From contig NZ_NMYC01000001.1 of the NCBI RefSeq assembly GCF_002860345.1, positions 1 to 64,000 of the forward strand: a stretch of DNA of 64,000 nucleotides. The letters run 5' to 3'. A program made the translations under genes and the position numbers. The stretch comes from Bifidobacterium anseris. GTDB lineage: Bacteria; Actinomycetota; Actinomycetes; Actinomycetales; Bifidobacteriaceae. Shown here in pieces: positions 26,635 to 35,617 of this stretch. The first letter of the stretch is position 1; the number at the start of each line of letters is the position of its first letter. Below the pieces are notes generated by a model. It made no database searches. It was not told the DNA's origin and saw nothing but the letters and a program-made list of their open reading frames with translations.

Positions 26635-26777
26635 GCGGGGAACCACTGTACAACGACGGGTGAAGAAAGCGGCACGCGGGCGGGTGTCGCGCGCGATGTA
26701 CGGCGTCGTCCGCCGTGCGCGCGTCTCAAACATCACGTAATCTAGGCACTGGTACGAAATCGCGAGGAGGACAGACG

Positions 26778-28403
26778 ATGGCGCAAGAACGCGAAGCGAC
26801 GGGCGGCACGGCGAATATCGAGCGCGTGGGCAAACGCAAGAAGGGCTACGATGTGCGTCAGGTGGACGCCTTCCTTGAGCAGGCGCACGCCCTGTACGAG
26901 CAGGACGGCGTCGAACTCAAACGCAGCGACATCCAGGACGCGTCCTTCGACATCGTCAAGGGCGGCTATGCGATCCCGCAGGTCGACGCGACGCTCGAAC
27001 GGCTCGCGAAGGCCGTCAGCGACAAGGACACCTCCTATGAGATCGCCGAACTCGGACGCGTCGCATGGAAGGCGCAGGTCGAGGCGCTCTACCATCAGCT
27101 CGAGGCACACGCGGAGCGCGCCGAGGGCGAACGGTTCGCGTCGGGGGAGGCCAAGCGCCCGTCCTACGACCGCAAGCAGGTGGATAGGCTCATCGACCGC
27201 ATCATCGATCAGGCCGGAGATGAGCTCGACCGCATCAGCTCGGACGCCGAGGCCGCCTATGACGACGGCGCGAAGCTGACGGCGCAGTCGGTCTCCGACG
27301 TCATGTTCACGCAGCGCAAAGGCAAGCGCGGCTACGACGAACGTCAGGTCGACTACTATCTCAATGCTTGCGCCGACCTGCTCGGCCGTCTCGAGTCCTA
27401 TGCGCGCGTCTCCACCTACGCCGAACGCCGTCCGGCCGCCGCGCCGACGTCGTCCGCGCCGGCCGTCGCGCCGCTCATCCCCGACCATGCGGCCGCGCTG
27501 CGCACGACGGCCTCGCACATGCAGCCGACTGTCGTACAGCCGGCGCTCTCCCAGCCGAACGCCGTGCAGCCGGTGGAATCGCTCGCGCCCGAACAGTCCT
27601 TCGACGAGCTGCACAAGGCCGAACAGGCGATCTTCACGCCGACGACGCCGACTGCCTCGCCGGTGACGCCGGCCTCGGCGACGGCCGCCACGACGATCCC
27701 GGTCAGCGACGACGTCGCCGAGGCCGCAGCGGCCGCAGGCGCGACCGTCGCCGCGACCGCAGCACAGCACAACGATGAAGCGCGCGACCTGACGCAGACG
27801 CAGTCCTTCGGCCTGCCGCTCGCGCCGCATGAGACGGCGGCCACGTCGCACGGGTCCTCGTCGGTCGCGCGCGCCCATACACTGTCCGACATCAAGCCGA
27901 TCACGCCGGCGCCGCGCACGATCCCCGAACACGAACGGGTGACGCCGACGCCGCCGGCCGTTCCCGACGACCTCAACGCCGTGCCGATGGTGACCGCTGT
28001 GTCCGACGAGACGACGATCACCTTCGGCGACACGCATCAGCCGGCGCTCGATTCGCCGTCGCTCGCCGCGCTCGCATCGCTTGCGAAGAGCACCGAGACG
28101 CTGCCCGAGGAGCCGAAGCAGCCGTCGGCGATGACGACGTCGAGCGGACTGTCGGTGCCGACGCTCGCGAACGTGACGATCCCGGACCTGCCGGTGCGCC
28201 GCCCGATGGACGCGGCCGCCGCGTCGTCGTCTACTGCATCCATTTCGGCGTCTGCATCGACGTCCGCCGCGTCCAACGCCGGCCACGATACGCAGTTCGT
28301 GCCGCCGGACACGATGAACGTCGAGATCCCGGATCTCGAATTCCCGACCTTCTCGACCGACGGCCCGCTCGTGACCGGCGACACGGACAGGGACGGGCGC
28401 TGA
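26778..28403 (+). CDS. Multi-motif DivIVA-like protein with long disordered tail
   Basis: A 541-residue cytosolic protein. The first 210 residues carry four copies of the DivIVA membrane-binding motif: GYDVRQVDAFL (23-33), GYAIPQVDATL (63-73), SYDRKQVDRLI (129-139) and GYDERQVDYYL (185-195). Typical DivIVA proteins have one. The remaining 330 residues are rich in Ala, Pro, Thr and Ser without clear domains, ending in MNVEIPDLEFPTF. GAGGAGG precedes ATG 26778. The stop is one base before the dxr ATG, so the two are coupled. A role at the pole or septum is inferred from the motif. The other DivIVA (50898) is the standard cell-division one. Confidence 0.75.
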   Translation: MAQEREATGGTANIERVGKRKKGYDVRQVDAFLEQAHALYEQDGVELKRSDIQDASFDIVKGGYAIPQVDATLERLAKAVSDKDTSYEIAELGRVAWKAQVEALYHQLEAHAERAEGERFASGEAKRPSYDRKQVDRLIDRIIDQAGDELDRISSDAEAAYDDGAKLTAQSVSDVMFTQRKGKRGYDERQVDYYLNACADLLGRLESYARVSTYAERRPAAAPTSSAPAVAPLIPDHAAALRTTASHMQPTVVQPALSQPNAVQPVESLAPEQSFDELHKAEQAIFTPTTPTASPVTPASATAATTIPVSDDVAEAAAAAGATVAATAAQHNDEARDLTQTQSFGLPLAPHETAATSHGSSSVARAHTLSDIKPITPAPRTIPEHERVTPTPPAVPDDLNAVPMVTAVSDETTITFGDTHQPALDSPSLAALASLAKSTETLPEEPKQPSAMTTSSGLSVPTLANVTIPDLPVRRPMDAAAASSSTASISASASTSAASNAGHDTQFVPPDTMNVEIPDLEFPTFSTDGPLVTGDTDRDGR

Positions 28404-28404
28404 G

Positions 28405-29637
28405 ATGACGGAGGAACACATCACGACGCCGTACGACAGCGGCGTGTATGAGGACGCTGCCCCGCGCAGCGTCGTCGTCCTCGGCTCGACCGGATCAATC
28501 GGCACGCAGGGCCTCGACGTCATCGCACGCCACCCCGAACACTTCACCGTCACCGCGCTGGCCGCGGGCGGCGCCCACGTCGACCTGCTCGCCGAGCAGG
28601 CCGTGCGCTTCGCCGTGCCCGACGTCGTCGTCGCCGATCCCGAGGCCGCGCGTCCGCTGCGCGAGGCGCTCGACGAACGCGGCGCGCACGACGTGCACGT
28701 GCACGCCGGACTCGACGAGGTCGATGCCATCGCCGGCAGTGGCGCCGACGTCGTACTCAACGGCATCACCGGATCGATCGGCCTGACGCCGTCGATTGCG
28801 GCGCTCAAGGCCGGTTCGCAGCTCGCGCTCGCGAACAAGGAATCGGTCGTCGCCGGCGGCCATCTGCTCTTCGACGCGCAGACGCGCCCCGACCAGATCA
28901 ACCCGGTCGACTCCGAACATTCGGCGATCTGGCAGTCGCTGCGCTCCGGCACGCACGCCGAGGTATCGCGCCTCGTCGTGACAGCGTCCGGCGGGCCGTT
29001 CCGCGGTTGGACACGCGAACAGATGAAGGACATCACGCCCGAGCAGGCGCTCAACCATCCGACGTGGCATATGGGGCCGGTCGTCACGATCAACTCGTCG
29101 ACGCTGATGAACAAGGGACTTGAGGTCATCGAGGCGAGTCGTCTGTTTGATGTGCCGCCCGAACGCATCGTCGTCACCGTGCATCCGCAGTCGATCGTCC
29201 ATTCGATGGTCGAATTCCGCGACGGCGCGACGATCGCGCAGGCCTCGCCGCCCGACATGCGCCTGCCGATCGCGCTCGGCCTGTCCGCGCCCGAACGCCT
29301 CGGCGGCGTCGCCGCCGCATGCGACTGGGCGGCGGCGGCCAGCTGGACCTTCGAGCCGCTCGACGACGAGGCGTTCCCGGCCGTCGACCTCGCGCGGCGT
29401 TGCCTGAACGCTTCGCAGAAGCATACGGCCGTGCTCAACGCGGCGAACGAGCAGGCCGTGCATGCGTTCCTCGACCGCCGGCTGCCGTATCTGGGCATCG
29501 TCGACACCGTTGAGCGCGTGATCGATGCGATGGACGGCGAGCTGCGCGACACCCCGCGCTTCACGTCGGTCGACGACATGCTCGCCTGCGAACGCGAGGC
29601 GCGCGCACGCGCCGACGCGATCATCGCCAAGCGCTGA
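28405..29637 (+). CDS. dxr: 1-deoxy-D-xylulose 5-phosphate reductoisomerase
   Basis: A 410-residue enzyme that converts DXP to MEP with NADPH, the first committed step of the MEP isoprenoid pathway. The NADPH loop is VVLGSTGSIGTQ, and NKESVVAGG and VDSEHSAIWQ carry the metal and substrate residues (E-S-E/D-S-E-H in the family). A central TASGGPFRGW and the NHPTWHMG motif are also typical. It starts one base after the DivIVA-like stop with no separate ribosome-binding site, and ispG follows 120 bases later, so two MEP-pathway steps are linked. Confidence 0.95.
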   Translation: MTEEHITTPYDSGVYEDAAPRSVVVLGSTGSIGTQGLDVIARHPEHFTVTALAAGGAHVDLLAEQAVRFAVPDVVVADPEAARPLREALDERGAHDVHVHAGLDEVDAIAGSGADVVLNGITGSIGLTPSIAALKAGSQLALANKESVVAGGHLLFDAQTRPDQINPVDSEHSAIWQSLRSGTHAEVSRLVVTASGGPFRGWTREQMKDITPEQALNHPTWHMGPVVTINSSTLMNKGLEVIEASRLFDVPPERIVVTVHPQSIVHSMVEFRDGATIAQASPPDMRLPIALGLSAPERLGGVAAACDWAAAASWTFEPLDDEAFPAVDLARRCLNASQKHTAVLNAANEQAVHAFLDRRLPYLGIVDTVERVIDAMDGELRDTPRFTSVDDMLACEREARARADAIIAKR

Positions 29638-29757
29638 ACATCGCCCTCGCCGGGCGGTGACGCGCTGGTGTATCCTGTGATGGATTCCGCCGCCCGTGCA
29701 AGGCGGCGCAGCCACCGTGATGGTTGTCTGACGAACGAATGGATGGATGGATTGACG

Positions 29758-30972
29758 ATGGACAAACCGTTCCGCAAGACCGGAGAACAGGCGATCAGCG
29801 AAAGCCCGCTGCACCCGAGACGCCAGTCGCGTCGCATCATGGTCGGCCCCGTGCCGGTCGGCGGGGGCGCCCCGATTTCGGTGCAGTCGATGACGAACAC
29901 GAAGACCGCCGACGTCGGCGCGACGCTGCAGCAGATCGCCGAACTGACGGCCGCCGGATGCGACATCGTGCGCGTCGCCGTGCCGACGCAGGAGGACGCC
30001 GATGCGCTGCCGAAGATCGTCGCGAAATCGCCGATCCCGGTCATCGCCGACATCCATTTCCAAAGCAACTACGTGTTCGAGGCGATTGACGCCGGCTGCG
30101 CGGCCGTGCGCGTCAACCCCGGCAACATCCGCAAGTTCGACGAGGTCGGACCGGCGATCTGCAAGGCGGCGACCGATGCGGGCATCTCGCTGCGCATCGG
30201 CGTCAACGCCGGCTCGCTCGACAAGACGCTCTACGAACGCTACGGCGGCCCGACCCCCGAGGCGCTCGTCGCCTCCGCGCTCAAGGAGGCGCGCATGTTC
30301 GAGGACGTCGGCTTCCATGACTTCAAAATCTCGGTCAAGCACCACGACCCGGTCACGATGGTCGAGACCTACCGGCTGCTCGCGCAGCAGGGCGACTGGC
30401 CGCTGCATCTGGGCGTCACCGAGGCCGGACCGGCGTGGCAGGGCACAATCAAATCATGCATCGCTTTCGGCGCGCTGCTCGCCGAAGGCATCGGCGACAC
30501 AATCCGCGTCTCGCTGTCCGCGCCGCCGGTCGAGGAGGTCAAGGTCGGCTGCAAGATCCTCGAGTATCTGGGATTGCGGGCGCGCAAATTCGACATCATC
30601 AGCTGCCCGAGCTGCGGACGCGCGCAGGTCGACGTCATCCAGCTCGCGAACGCCGTCACCGAAGGACTCAAGGACATCACGGCGCCGATCCGCGTCGCCG
30701 TCATGGGCTGCATCGTCAACGGCCCCGGTGAGGCGCGCGAAGCCGATTTGGGCGTCGCCTCCGGCAACGGCAAGGGACAGATCTTCATCAAGGGCAAGGT
30801 CATCGAGACGGTTCCCGAGGACCGGATTGTTGAGACACTGCTCAAGCACGCGAACGCCATCGCCGAGCAGATGCAGGCCGACGGCGTCGACACGACCGCC
30901 GGGACCGGCCCTGTCGTCATCCCGGTCGTCCATGAAGGACACGGCGAAAGCCAGAACGAAAACCACGCGTGA
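29758..30972 (+). CDS. ispG: 4-hydroxy-3-methylbut-2-enyl diphosphate synthase (IspG/GcpE)
   Basis: A 404-residue [4Fe-4S] enzyme that converts MEcPP to HMBPP in the MEP pathway. The cluster cysteines lie in SCPSCGRAQ (two) and [10 protein letters not shown] (one), followed by the conserved glutamate. The N-terminal [17 protein letters not shown] and [10 protein letters not shown] are family signatures. ATG 29758 fits the usual N terminus; an in-frame start at 29668 adds unrelated residues. The ribosome-binding site is weak (GGATGG). The last 15 residues overlap an upstream GTG of the hydrolase gene, whose preferred start is 18 bases after the ispG stop. Confidence 0.95.
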   Translation: MDKPFRKTGEQAISESPLHPRRQSRRIMVGPVPVGGGAPISVQSMTNTKTADVGATLQQIAELTAAGCDIVRVAVPTQEDADALPKIVAKSPIPVIADIHFQSNYVFEAIDAGCAAVRVNPGNIRKFDEVGPAICKAATDAGISLRIGVNAGSLDKTLYERYGGPTPEALVASALKEARMFEDVGFHDFKISVKHHDPVTMVETYRLLAQQGDWPLHLGVTEAGPAWQGTIKSCIAFGALLAEGIGDTIRVSLSAPPVEEVKVGCKILEYLGLRARKFDIISCPSCGRAQVDVIQLANAVTEGLKDITAPIRVAVMGCIVNGPGEAREADLGVASGNGKGQIFIKGKVIETVPEDRIVETLLKHANAIAEQMQADGVDTTAGTGPVVIPVVHEGHGESQNENHA

Positions 30973-30989
30973 ACGGAAAGGACGGTGAC

Positions 30990-32675
30990 GTGACGGACAG
31001 CACCCAGCGCACCGAAGGCACGACGGCCGCCTTCAGCCGCACGAAGCGGCTCATGATCACGTTGCCGATCTTCATCATCCTGCTCGGCATCCTCGTGACC
31101 GTCTCGACGAACACGAGGATCCCGGTCGAGGACACGCCGCGCGCAATGAGCTTCGCGACGCTCACGCCGGACACGACGGTCACTTTCGCCACGAAGGACA
31201 AGCTGCCCGGCGCCGACACCTACAAGGTGCGCAAACAGTATCTGACGATTGACGCGAAACGGCCGTCGACCGGCGAGATCCAGAAGATCCGCGTCCTCGT
31301 GCGCACACCCGAAGGCGCGCCGTCGAAGGGACTGCCCGGCATGGTGTTCATGCACGGCGCCGGTTACGGCACCTGCGACAACTCCTTCGGCGACATCGCC
31401 ACGAGCATGGCGTCGGCCGGCTTCGTCACCGCCGTCCTCGACAAGCCGGTATGGTCGACGAGCGACCTCAACCGCGACTATCAGGGCTCCGCCGTCATCT
31501 ACGACCAGGTCATCGACATCCTGCGCGGCATGGACGCCGTCGACGAACACAAGGTCGGCATCTACGCGACGAGCGAGGCGACATGGATCTCGTCGTATCT
31601 GCTCGACATCGACGACGATATCGCCTTCCAGATCCTGCTATCGCCGATGGTGTTCTCACCGCGGCATTCGCTCGCTTTCCTCGCCGTGCAGAACTTCGCG
31701 CTCGCCGGCGCGAACGATGGCTACCAGTCGATCGTGCGGCGCGTGTTCTCCTTCGATCTGGCGATGTTCGGCCTCGACAACATCGACATTCGCACGTCGA
31801 CGCCGAAGGCGTTCTCGATACCGACGATGGTCGCCTACGGCTCGAAGGACGTCATGACGGCGCAAGTGCAGGGATTCAAGGAGATTCTTGCGCTCGCGCA
31901 CCGCGCCGGCAACTGGGATGTCTCGCTGCGCAGCTATCCGATCGCCAACCATGTGCTGCGTCTCGGCGACGAATCGATGAGCGGCACCCCCTTCGCCGAC
32001 GATTACGTCGACGACATGGTCGCCTGGGCCGTCGGCACGTCGCGCGGACTCACACAGACAAGCGAACGCATCGCCGGCACGCCACTCTACCAGTCGATCC
32101 CGGTGCCGCGCGGCCTGCACGCCCACCGCGTCATGACCGTCTACGGCACGATCGTGCTGGCACTGATGGCCATCATGATGCTCGTCTCGCTCATCGTCTC
32201 ATGCATTGCGCTCGTCATGCACATCCGCAACCGCAGCAAGGGGCTCGGCCCCGCGCTCGGCTTCCGCGCACGCTTCGGCGGTGCGCTGCTCATGCTCACG
32301 ATCGTGACGCTCGTCGCGCTGTTCGTGTTCCTCGGCGGCTTCGGCGAAGTCGTCATCGCCGTCGTGCACATGGCGTGGGGCAGCGCCCCGCCCGACGACA
32401 GCGGCATGATGTACTGGAGCTGGCCGTTCATCCAGATCGTGTGCATCGTGCTGCTGTGGGCGTGGTCGCGCGTGTTCACCGGCATCATCGAGGAGCTGTC
32501 CATGCGCGGCGTGCTGCAGTGGCCGATGCGCCGCGGTGCGCTCAGGCAGATCATGAGCGGCGCGCAGCCGGTCGTCGCCGAGCGACGTCTCGGACGCATG
32601 CTCTTCTGGACGCTCTCCTTCACGATGCTGCTCATCCTGCTGAGCTTCTCGTTCTGGGGCCTGTTCCTGTTCTGA
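30990..32675 (+). CDS. Membrane-bound alpha/beta-hydrolase-like protein
   Basis: A 561-residue protein with one N-terminal membrane helix (about residues 20-42), an extracytoplasmic alpha/beta-hydrolase-like domain and about four C-terminal helices. Hydrolase elements seen are the oxyanion-type MVFMHGAGYGTC, a probable nucleophile elbow IYATSEATW (A-x-S-x-A instead of G-x-S-x-G), an acidic residue in AYGSKDVM and a histidine in ANHVLRL. GTG 30990 follows AAAGGA at normal spacing; an earlier in-frame GTG at 30969 overlaps ispG. Function is unknown; an ester- or lipid-cleaving enzyme of the envelope is a guess from the fold. It is probably cotranscribed with ispG. Confidence 0.65.
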   Translation: MTDSTQRTEGTTAAFSRTKRLMITLPIFIILLGILVTVSTNTRIPVEDTPRAMSFATLTPDTTVTFATKDKLPGADTYKVRKQYLTIDAKRPSTGEIQKIRVLVRTPEGAPSKGLPGMVFMHGAGYGTCDNSFGDIATSMASAGFVTAVLDKPVWSTSDLNRDYQGSAVIYDQVIDILRGMDAVDEHKVGIYATSEATWISSYLLDIDDDIAFQILLSPMVFSPRHSLAFLAVQNFALAGANDGYQSIVRRVFSFDLAMFGLDNIDIRTSTPKAFSIPTMVAYGSKDVMTAQVQGFKEILALAHRAGNWDVSLRSYPIANHVLRLGDESMSGTPFADDYVDDMVAWAVGTSRGLTQTSERIAGTPLYQSIPVPRGLHAHRVMTVYGTIVLALMAIMMLVSLIVSCIALVMHIRNRSKGLGPALGFRARFGGALLMLTIVTLVALFVFLGGFGEVVIAVVHMAWGSAPPDDSGMMYWSWPFIQIVCIVLLWAWSRVFTGIIEELSMRGVLQWPMRRGALRQIMSGAQPVVAERRLGRMLFWTLSFTMLLILLSFSFWGLFLF

Positions 32676-32747
32676 CGGCGGCCGCCGAAGCACGATGAAG
32701 GAAAACGACGGCGCGCACAACGATGAAAGCAACGAAAGGAGCGGCGC

Positions 32748-33467
32748 GTGGCGCTGTACCGTGACGAAGGCGTCGTGCTGAAAACGACGAAACTCGGCGA
32801 GGCCGACCGCATCATCACGCTGTTCACGCGCGGCCACGGCAAGGTTCGCGCCGTCGCCAAAGGCGTGCGCCGCACGAAATCGCGCTTCGGCGGTCGCGTC
32901 GAGCCGTTCATGCGCGTCGACCTGCTGCTGGGGGAGGGACGCACTTTCGACACAATCAGCCAGGCCGAGTCGATCGCTGCGTACGCCGGCGCGATTGGCG
33001 CCGACTACGAGGCGTACCGCGCCGCGAACGTCATCGTCGAAACGCTCAACGATTTGATCACGAGCGAACACGAGCCGGCGCCGGCGCAGTACCGGCTGCT
33101 CGTCGGCGCGCTCAACGCGCTCGCCGGCAAACGGCACGACGCGCAGATGATCGCCGAATCCTATGTGCTGCGCGCACTCGCGCTCGCCGGCTGGCGTCAG
33201 CGGCTCGACTCGTGCGTCGTGTGCGGACGCACCGACCAGCTCACGCATCTGTCGGCGGCCGCCGGCGGCGTCATGTGCGAGGCCGACCATACGCCCGAGG
33301 CGAAACCGGTGGATGCGTTGACGCTCACGCGGCTCAGGGCGCTCGCCGACGGCGACTGGGCGAGGCTCGACGGCTCGCAGCTCGACCCGCGCACGGCGCG
33401 CGCCGTCGAGGAATGGGCGCAGTACTATCTCGAACGGCCGATACGTTCGATGCGCTTGCTAGATTGA
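32748..33467 (+). CDS. recO: DNA repair protein RecO
   Basis: A 239-residue recombination mediator that helps load RecA onto SSB-coated gaps in the RecFOR pathway. The N-terminal OB fold begins YRDEGVVLKTTKLGEADRI, followed by GHGKVRAVAKGVRRTKSRFG, the DNA-binding basic stretch. The zinc-finger region holds CVVCGR and a later CEADH, so the usual four-cysteine site is partly altered. Start is GTG with AAAGGAG upstream. uppS follows 4 bases later, and its -10 element overlaps the end of recO. Confidence 0.9.
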   Translation: MALYRDEGVVLKTTKLGEADRIITLFTRGHGKVRAVAKGVRRTKSRFGGRVEPFMRVDLLLGEGRTFDTISQAESIAAYAGAIGADYEAYRAANVIVETLNDLITSEHEPAPAQYRLLVGALNALAGKRHDAQMIAESYVLRALALAGWRQRLDSCVVCGRTDQLTHLSAAAGGVMCEADHTPEAKPVDALTLTRLRALADGDWARLDGSQLDPRTARAVEEWAQYYLERPIRSMRLLD

Positions 33468-33471
33468 AGAC

Positions 33472-34266
33472 ATGGCATTTGAAGGCGTCGATTACAAGTC
33501 ACTGAACATTCCGGCAGCACCGTTCTCCGATCCGACGATCATTCCGGACTTCCCCAAGAACAAGATCCCGCGGCACATCGGCGTCATCATGGACGGCAAC
33601 GGACGGTGGGCGCAGCAGCGCGGCCTCATCCGCACCGAAGGCCACCAGGCCGCCGAGCCGGTCGTCTTCGACACGATCGCCGGCGCGATCGAAGCGGGGG
33701 TGCGCTATCTGAGCCTGTACACCTTCTCCACCGAGAACTGGAAGCGCTCGCCGCAGGAGGTGCGCTTCCTGATGGGCTTCTCGCGCGACATCATCCGCCG
33801 CCGTGTCGCGCAGATGGATGAGTGGGGCGTGCGCGTACGCTGGTCGGGACGCCGCCCGAAGCTGTGGAAGTCGGTCATCGACGAACTCGAATCGGCGATG
33901 GAACGCACAAAGCACAACAACGTCATTGACGTCGTCTTCTGCATCAACTACGGCGGGCGCGCCGAAATCGCCGATGCCGCTGCCGCGATCGCGCGCGAGG
34001 TGCGCGAGGGCCGCATCAAGGGTGACCGCGTCACCGAGAAGATGATCGCCGAGCATCTGTACAACCCGGACATCCCCGACTGTGACCTCGTCGTGCGCAC
34101 CTCCGGCGAGCAGCGCACGAGCAACTTCCTGCCGTGGGAGGCCGCTTACGCCGAACTCGACTTCGTGCCCGAGCTGTTCCCCGACTGCGGCCGCGAGGTG
34201 CTGTGGGGGTCGATCGACCGGTACATTCACCGCGACCGTCGCTTCGGCGGCGTCAAGCAGGCCTAA
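33472..34266 (+). CDS. uppS: Polyprenyl diphosphate synthase (UppS family)
   Basis: A 264-residue cis-prenyltransferase that makes the lipid carrier for cell-wall synthesis. The catalytic P-loop is IGVIMDGNGRWAQQRG (Asp of MDGNGRW), followed by YTFSTENWKR and the C-terminal DLVVRTSGEQRTSNFLPW with E-L-D-F-V. It uses IPP from the MEP pathway genes a few kilobases upstream. The start follows TAGATT by 6 nt with that hexamer lying over the recO end, so a leaderless internal message is possible besides readthrough from recO. Confidence 0.93.
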   Translation: MAFEGVDYKSLNIPAAPFSDPTIIPDFPKNKIPRHIGVIMDGNGRWAQQRGLIRTEGHQAAEPVVFDTIAGAIEAGVRYLSLYTFSTENWKRSPQEVRFLMGFSRDIIRRRVAQMDEWGVRVRWSGRRPKLWKSVIDELESAMERTKHNNVIDVVFCINYGGRAEIADAAAAIAREVREGRIKGDRVTEKMIAEHLYNPDIPDCDLVVRTSGEQRTSNFLPWEAAYAELDFVPELFPDCGREVLWGSIDRYIHRDRRFGGVKQA

Positions 34267-34279
34267 GGCGGATTGACGC

Positions 34280-35554
34280 TCAGCCGAGCGAGGCGATGAA
34301 GCCGGCGATCACGTCGGTGAAACGGCGCACGAAAGCGTCGCCGTCGACGCCGAGGGCGACATGCGTCGCCTTCGCGTCGTCGAGCGCCGCGCGCGGGTCG
34401 CCGATTGTGCGACCGCGCACGCCGACGCCGTCGCCGGTGCGCGTTTCGACGATCATCGGCAGTTCGAAGGTCGTCACGATCGTCGGGTCGAGCGCGACGG
34501 CCGCCGCGAGCGGATCGTGCAGCGGCATGCCGGCGGCGAAGATCGGGTCGCTCGCGCGGTTCGCACGGATCGAGAAATTCGCGAGGCTCGCGAGCAGGAA
34601 CGCGACATGGCGTCTGCTGCACGCGGTGCCCGCAGTGCTGACATTGCGGCCGCCATTGTTGCTGTCATGGTCATTGTTGACGCCGTTGTCGTTGACATCG
34701 GTAATCCATCGTGCGACGTCGGCGGGGCCGAGCAGGCAGCGGTGCGTGACGTCGAGGCCGACCATCGTCGTGTCGGCGCGCGCACGCAGCACGCGGTCGG
34801 CCGCCTCGGGATCCTGCAGCACGTTCGTCTCGCATACGAGGTCGTAGCAGTTGCCTTCCTGCGTGAGCGCGCCGCCCATGAACACGATCCGCGCGCGGCG
34901 CACAGCGGCCGGGTCGGCGCGCAGCGCGACGTCGACGTCGGTGAGCGGACCGGTCGCGACGATCGTCAGGTTGCGGCCGTAACGGCGTGCGGCGTCGACG
35001 ATGAGCCGCGCGCCGTCGGTCATCGTCGAGCAGTTCTCGTCGGGAAAACCGAGTTTCTGCGGCATCGCGAGTTCGGAACGTGTGAAGAACTCGGGGATCG
35101 TCGGCAGTTCGGCGTGCGGATCGCCGACCGGGTAGCCGCCGACCGAGATCGCATGACCCTGCCGGATGTTGTTCTTCACATCAGCCATCGACAGCGTGAC
35201 GATGCCGTCCTTGTCCGAGGCGATGACGCGGCCCGGACGCGGCTTGGGCGTCGCCGACGTGCCGATGCGCAGGTCGGCGAGCCCGTTACGGCCGTGGAAG
35301 CGCGCGCAGCCGGCGTCGGCGACGAACAGCGGCGCCCACGACGGGTGGCGTGCGCCGTCGGCCACCGGCACGTTGGCGTGGCCGAGCATGTCGAGCACGG
35401 TGCGCGTGTTGCGCGCCGCCTGCTGCTGCAGCACGTTGCCGTAGGTCGCGCTGACGCCGACGATATGCGCGCCGGATGCGATCAGATAGGCGAGCGCGAG
35501 CGCATCGTCGACGCCGGTGTCCATGCTCAGGACGAGATGCGGTGAATCAGTCAT
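34280..35554 (-). CDS. Nucleoside hydrolase (inosine-uridine preferring type)
   Basis: A 424-residue nucleoside hydrolase that would cleave the N-glycosidic bond of a ribonucleoside or similar compound. The calcium-binding cluster is MDTGVDDALAL (D, DD), and further family blocks are VSATYGNVLQQQAARN, IVATGPLTDVDVAL, IVFMGGAL, CETNVLQDPEAADRVL and the C-terminal LHDPLAAAVALDP with the fourth aspartate. It is about 100 residues longer than usual, with an Asn/Asp-rich insert (NDNGVNNDHDSNN). It is the last gene of a minus-strand unit with an ABC binding protein and permease, suggesting it processes the imported compound. No ribosome-binding site is seen. Confidence 0.85.
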   Translation of the reverse strand: MTDSPHLVLSMDTGVDDALALAYLIASGAHIVGVSATYGNVLQQQAARNTRTVLDMLGHANVPVADGARHPSWAPLFVADAGCARFHGRNGLADLRIGTSATPKPRPGRVIASDKDGIVTLSMADVKNNIRQGHAISVGGYPVGDPHAELPTIPEFFTRSELAMPQKLGFPDENCSTMTDGARLIVDAARRYGRNLTIVATGPLTDVDVALRADPAAVRRARIVFMGGALTQEGNCYDLVCETNVLQDPEAADRVLRARADTTMVGLDVTHRCLLGPADVARWITDVNDNGVNNDHDSNNGGRNVSTAGTACSRRHVAFLLASLANFSIRANRASDPIFAAGMPLHDPLAAAVALDPTIVTTFELPMIVETRTGDGVGVRGRTIGDPRAALDDAKATHVALGVDGDAFVRRFTDVIAGFIASLG

Positions 35555-35617
35555 ACGGTCATTGTTTCACGAATGGTTTCACTGCGCGTGCTATGCGCTG
35601 CGAGTAATCGCGGCGGC

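Noticed and set aside
35500-35554. Possible loss of a catalytic aspartate in the nucleoside hydrolase motif
   Set aside because: The motif reads SMDTGVDD; the first, non-essential position is changed, but the three aspartates that bind calcium are all kept.
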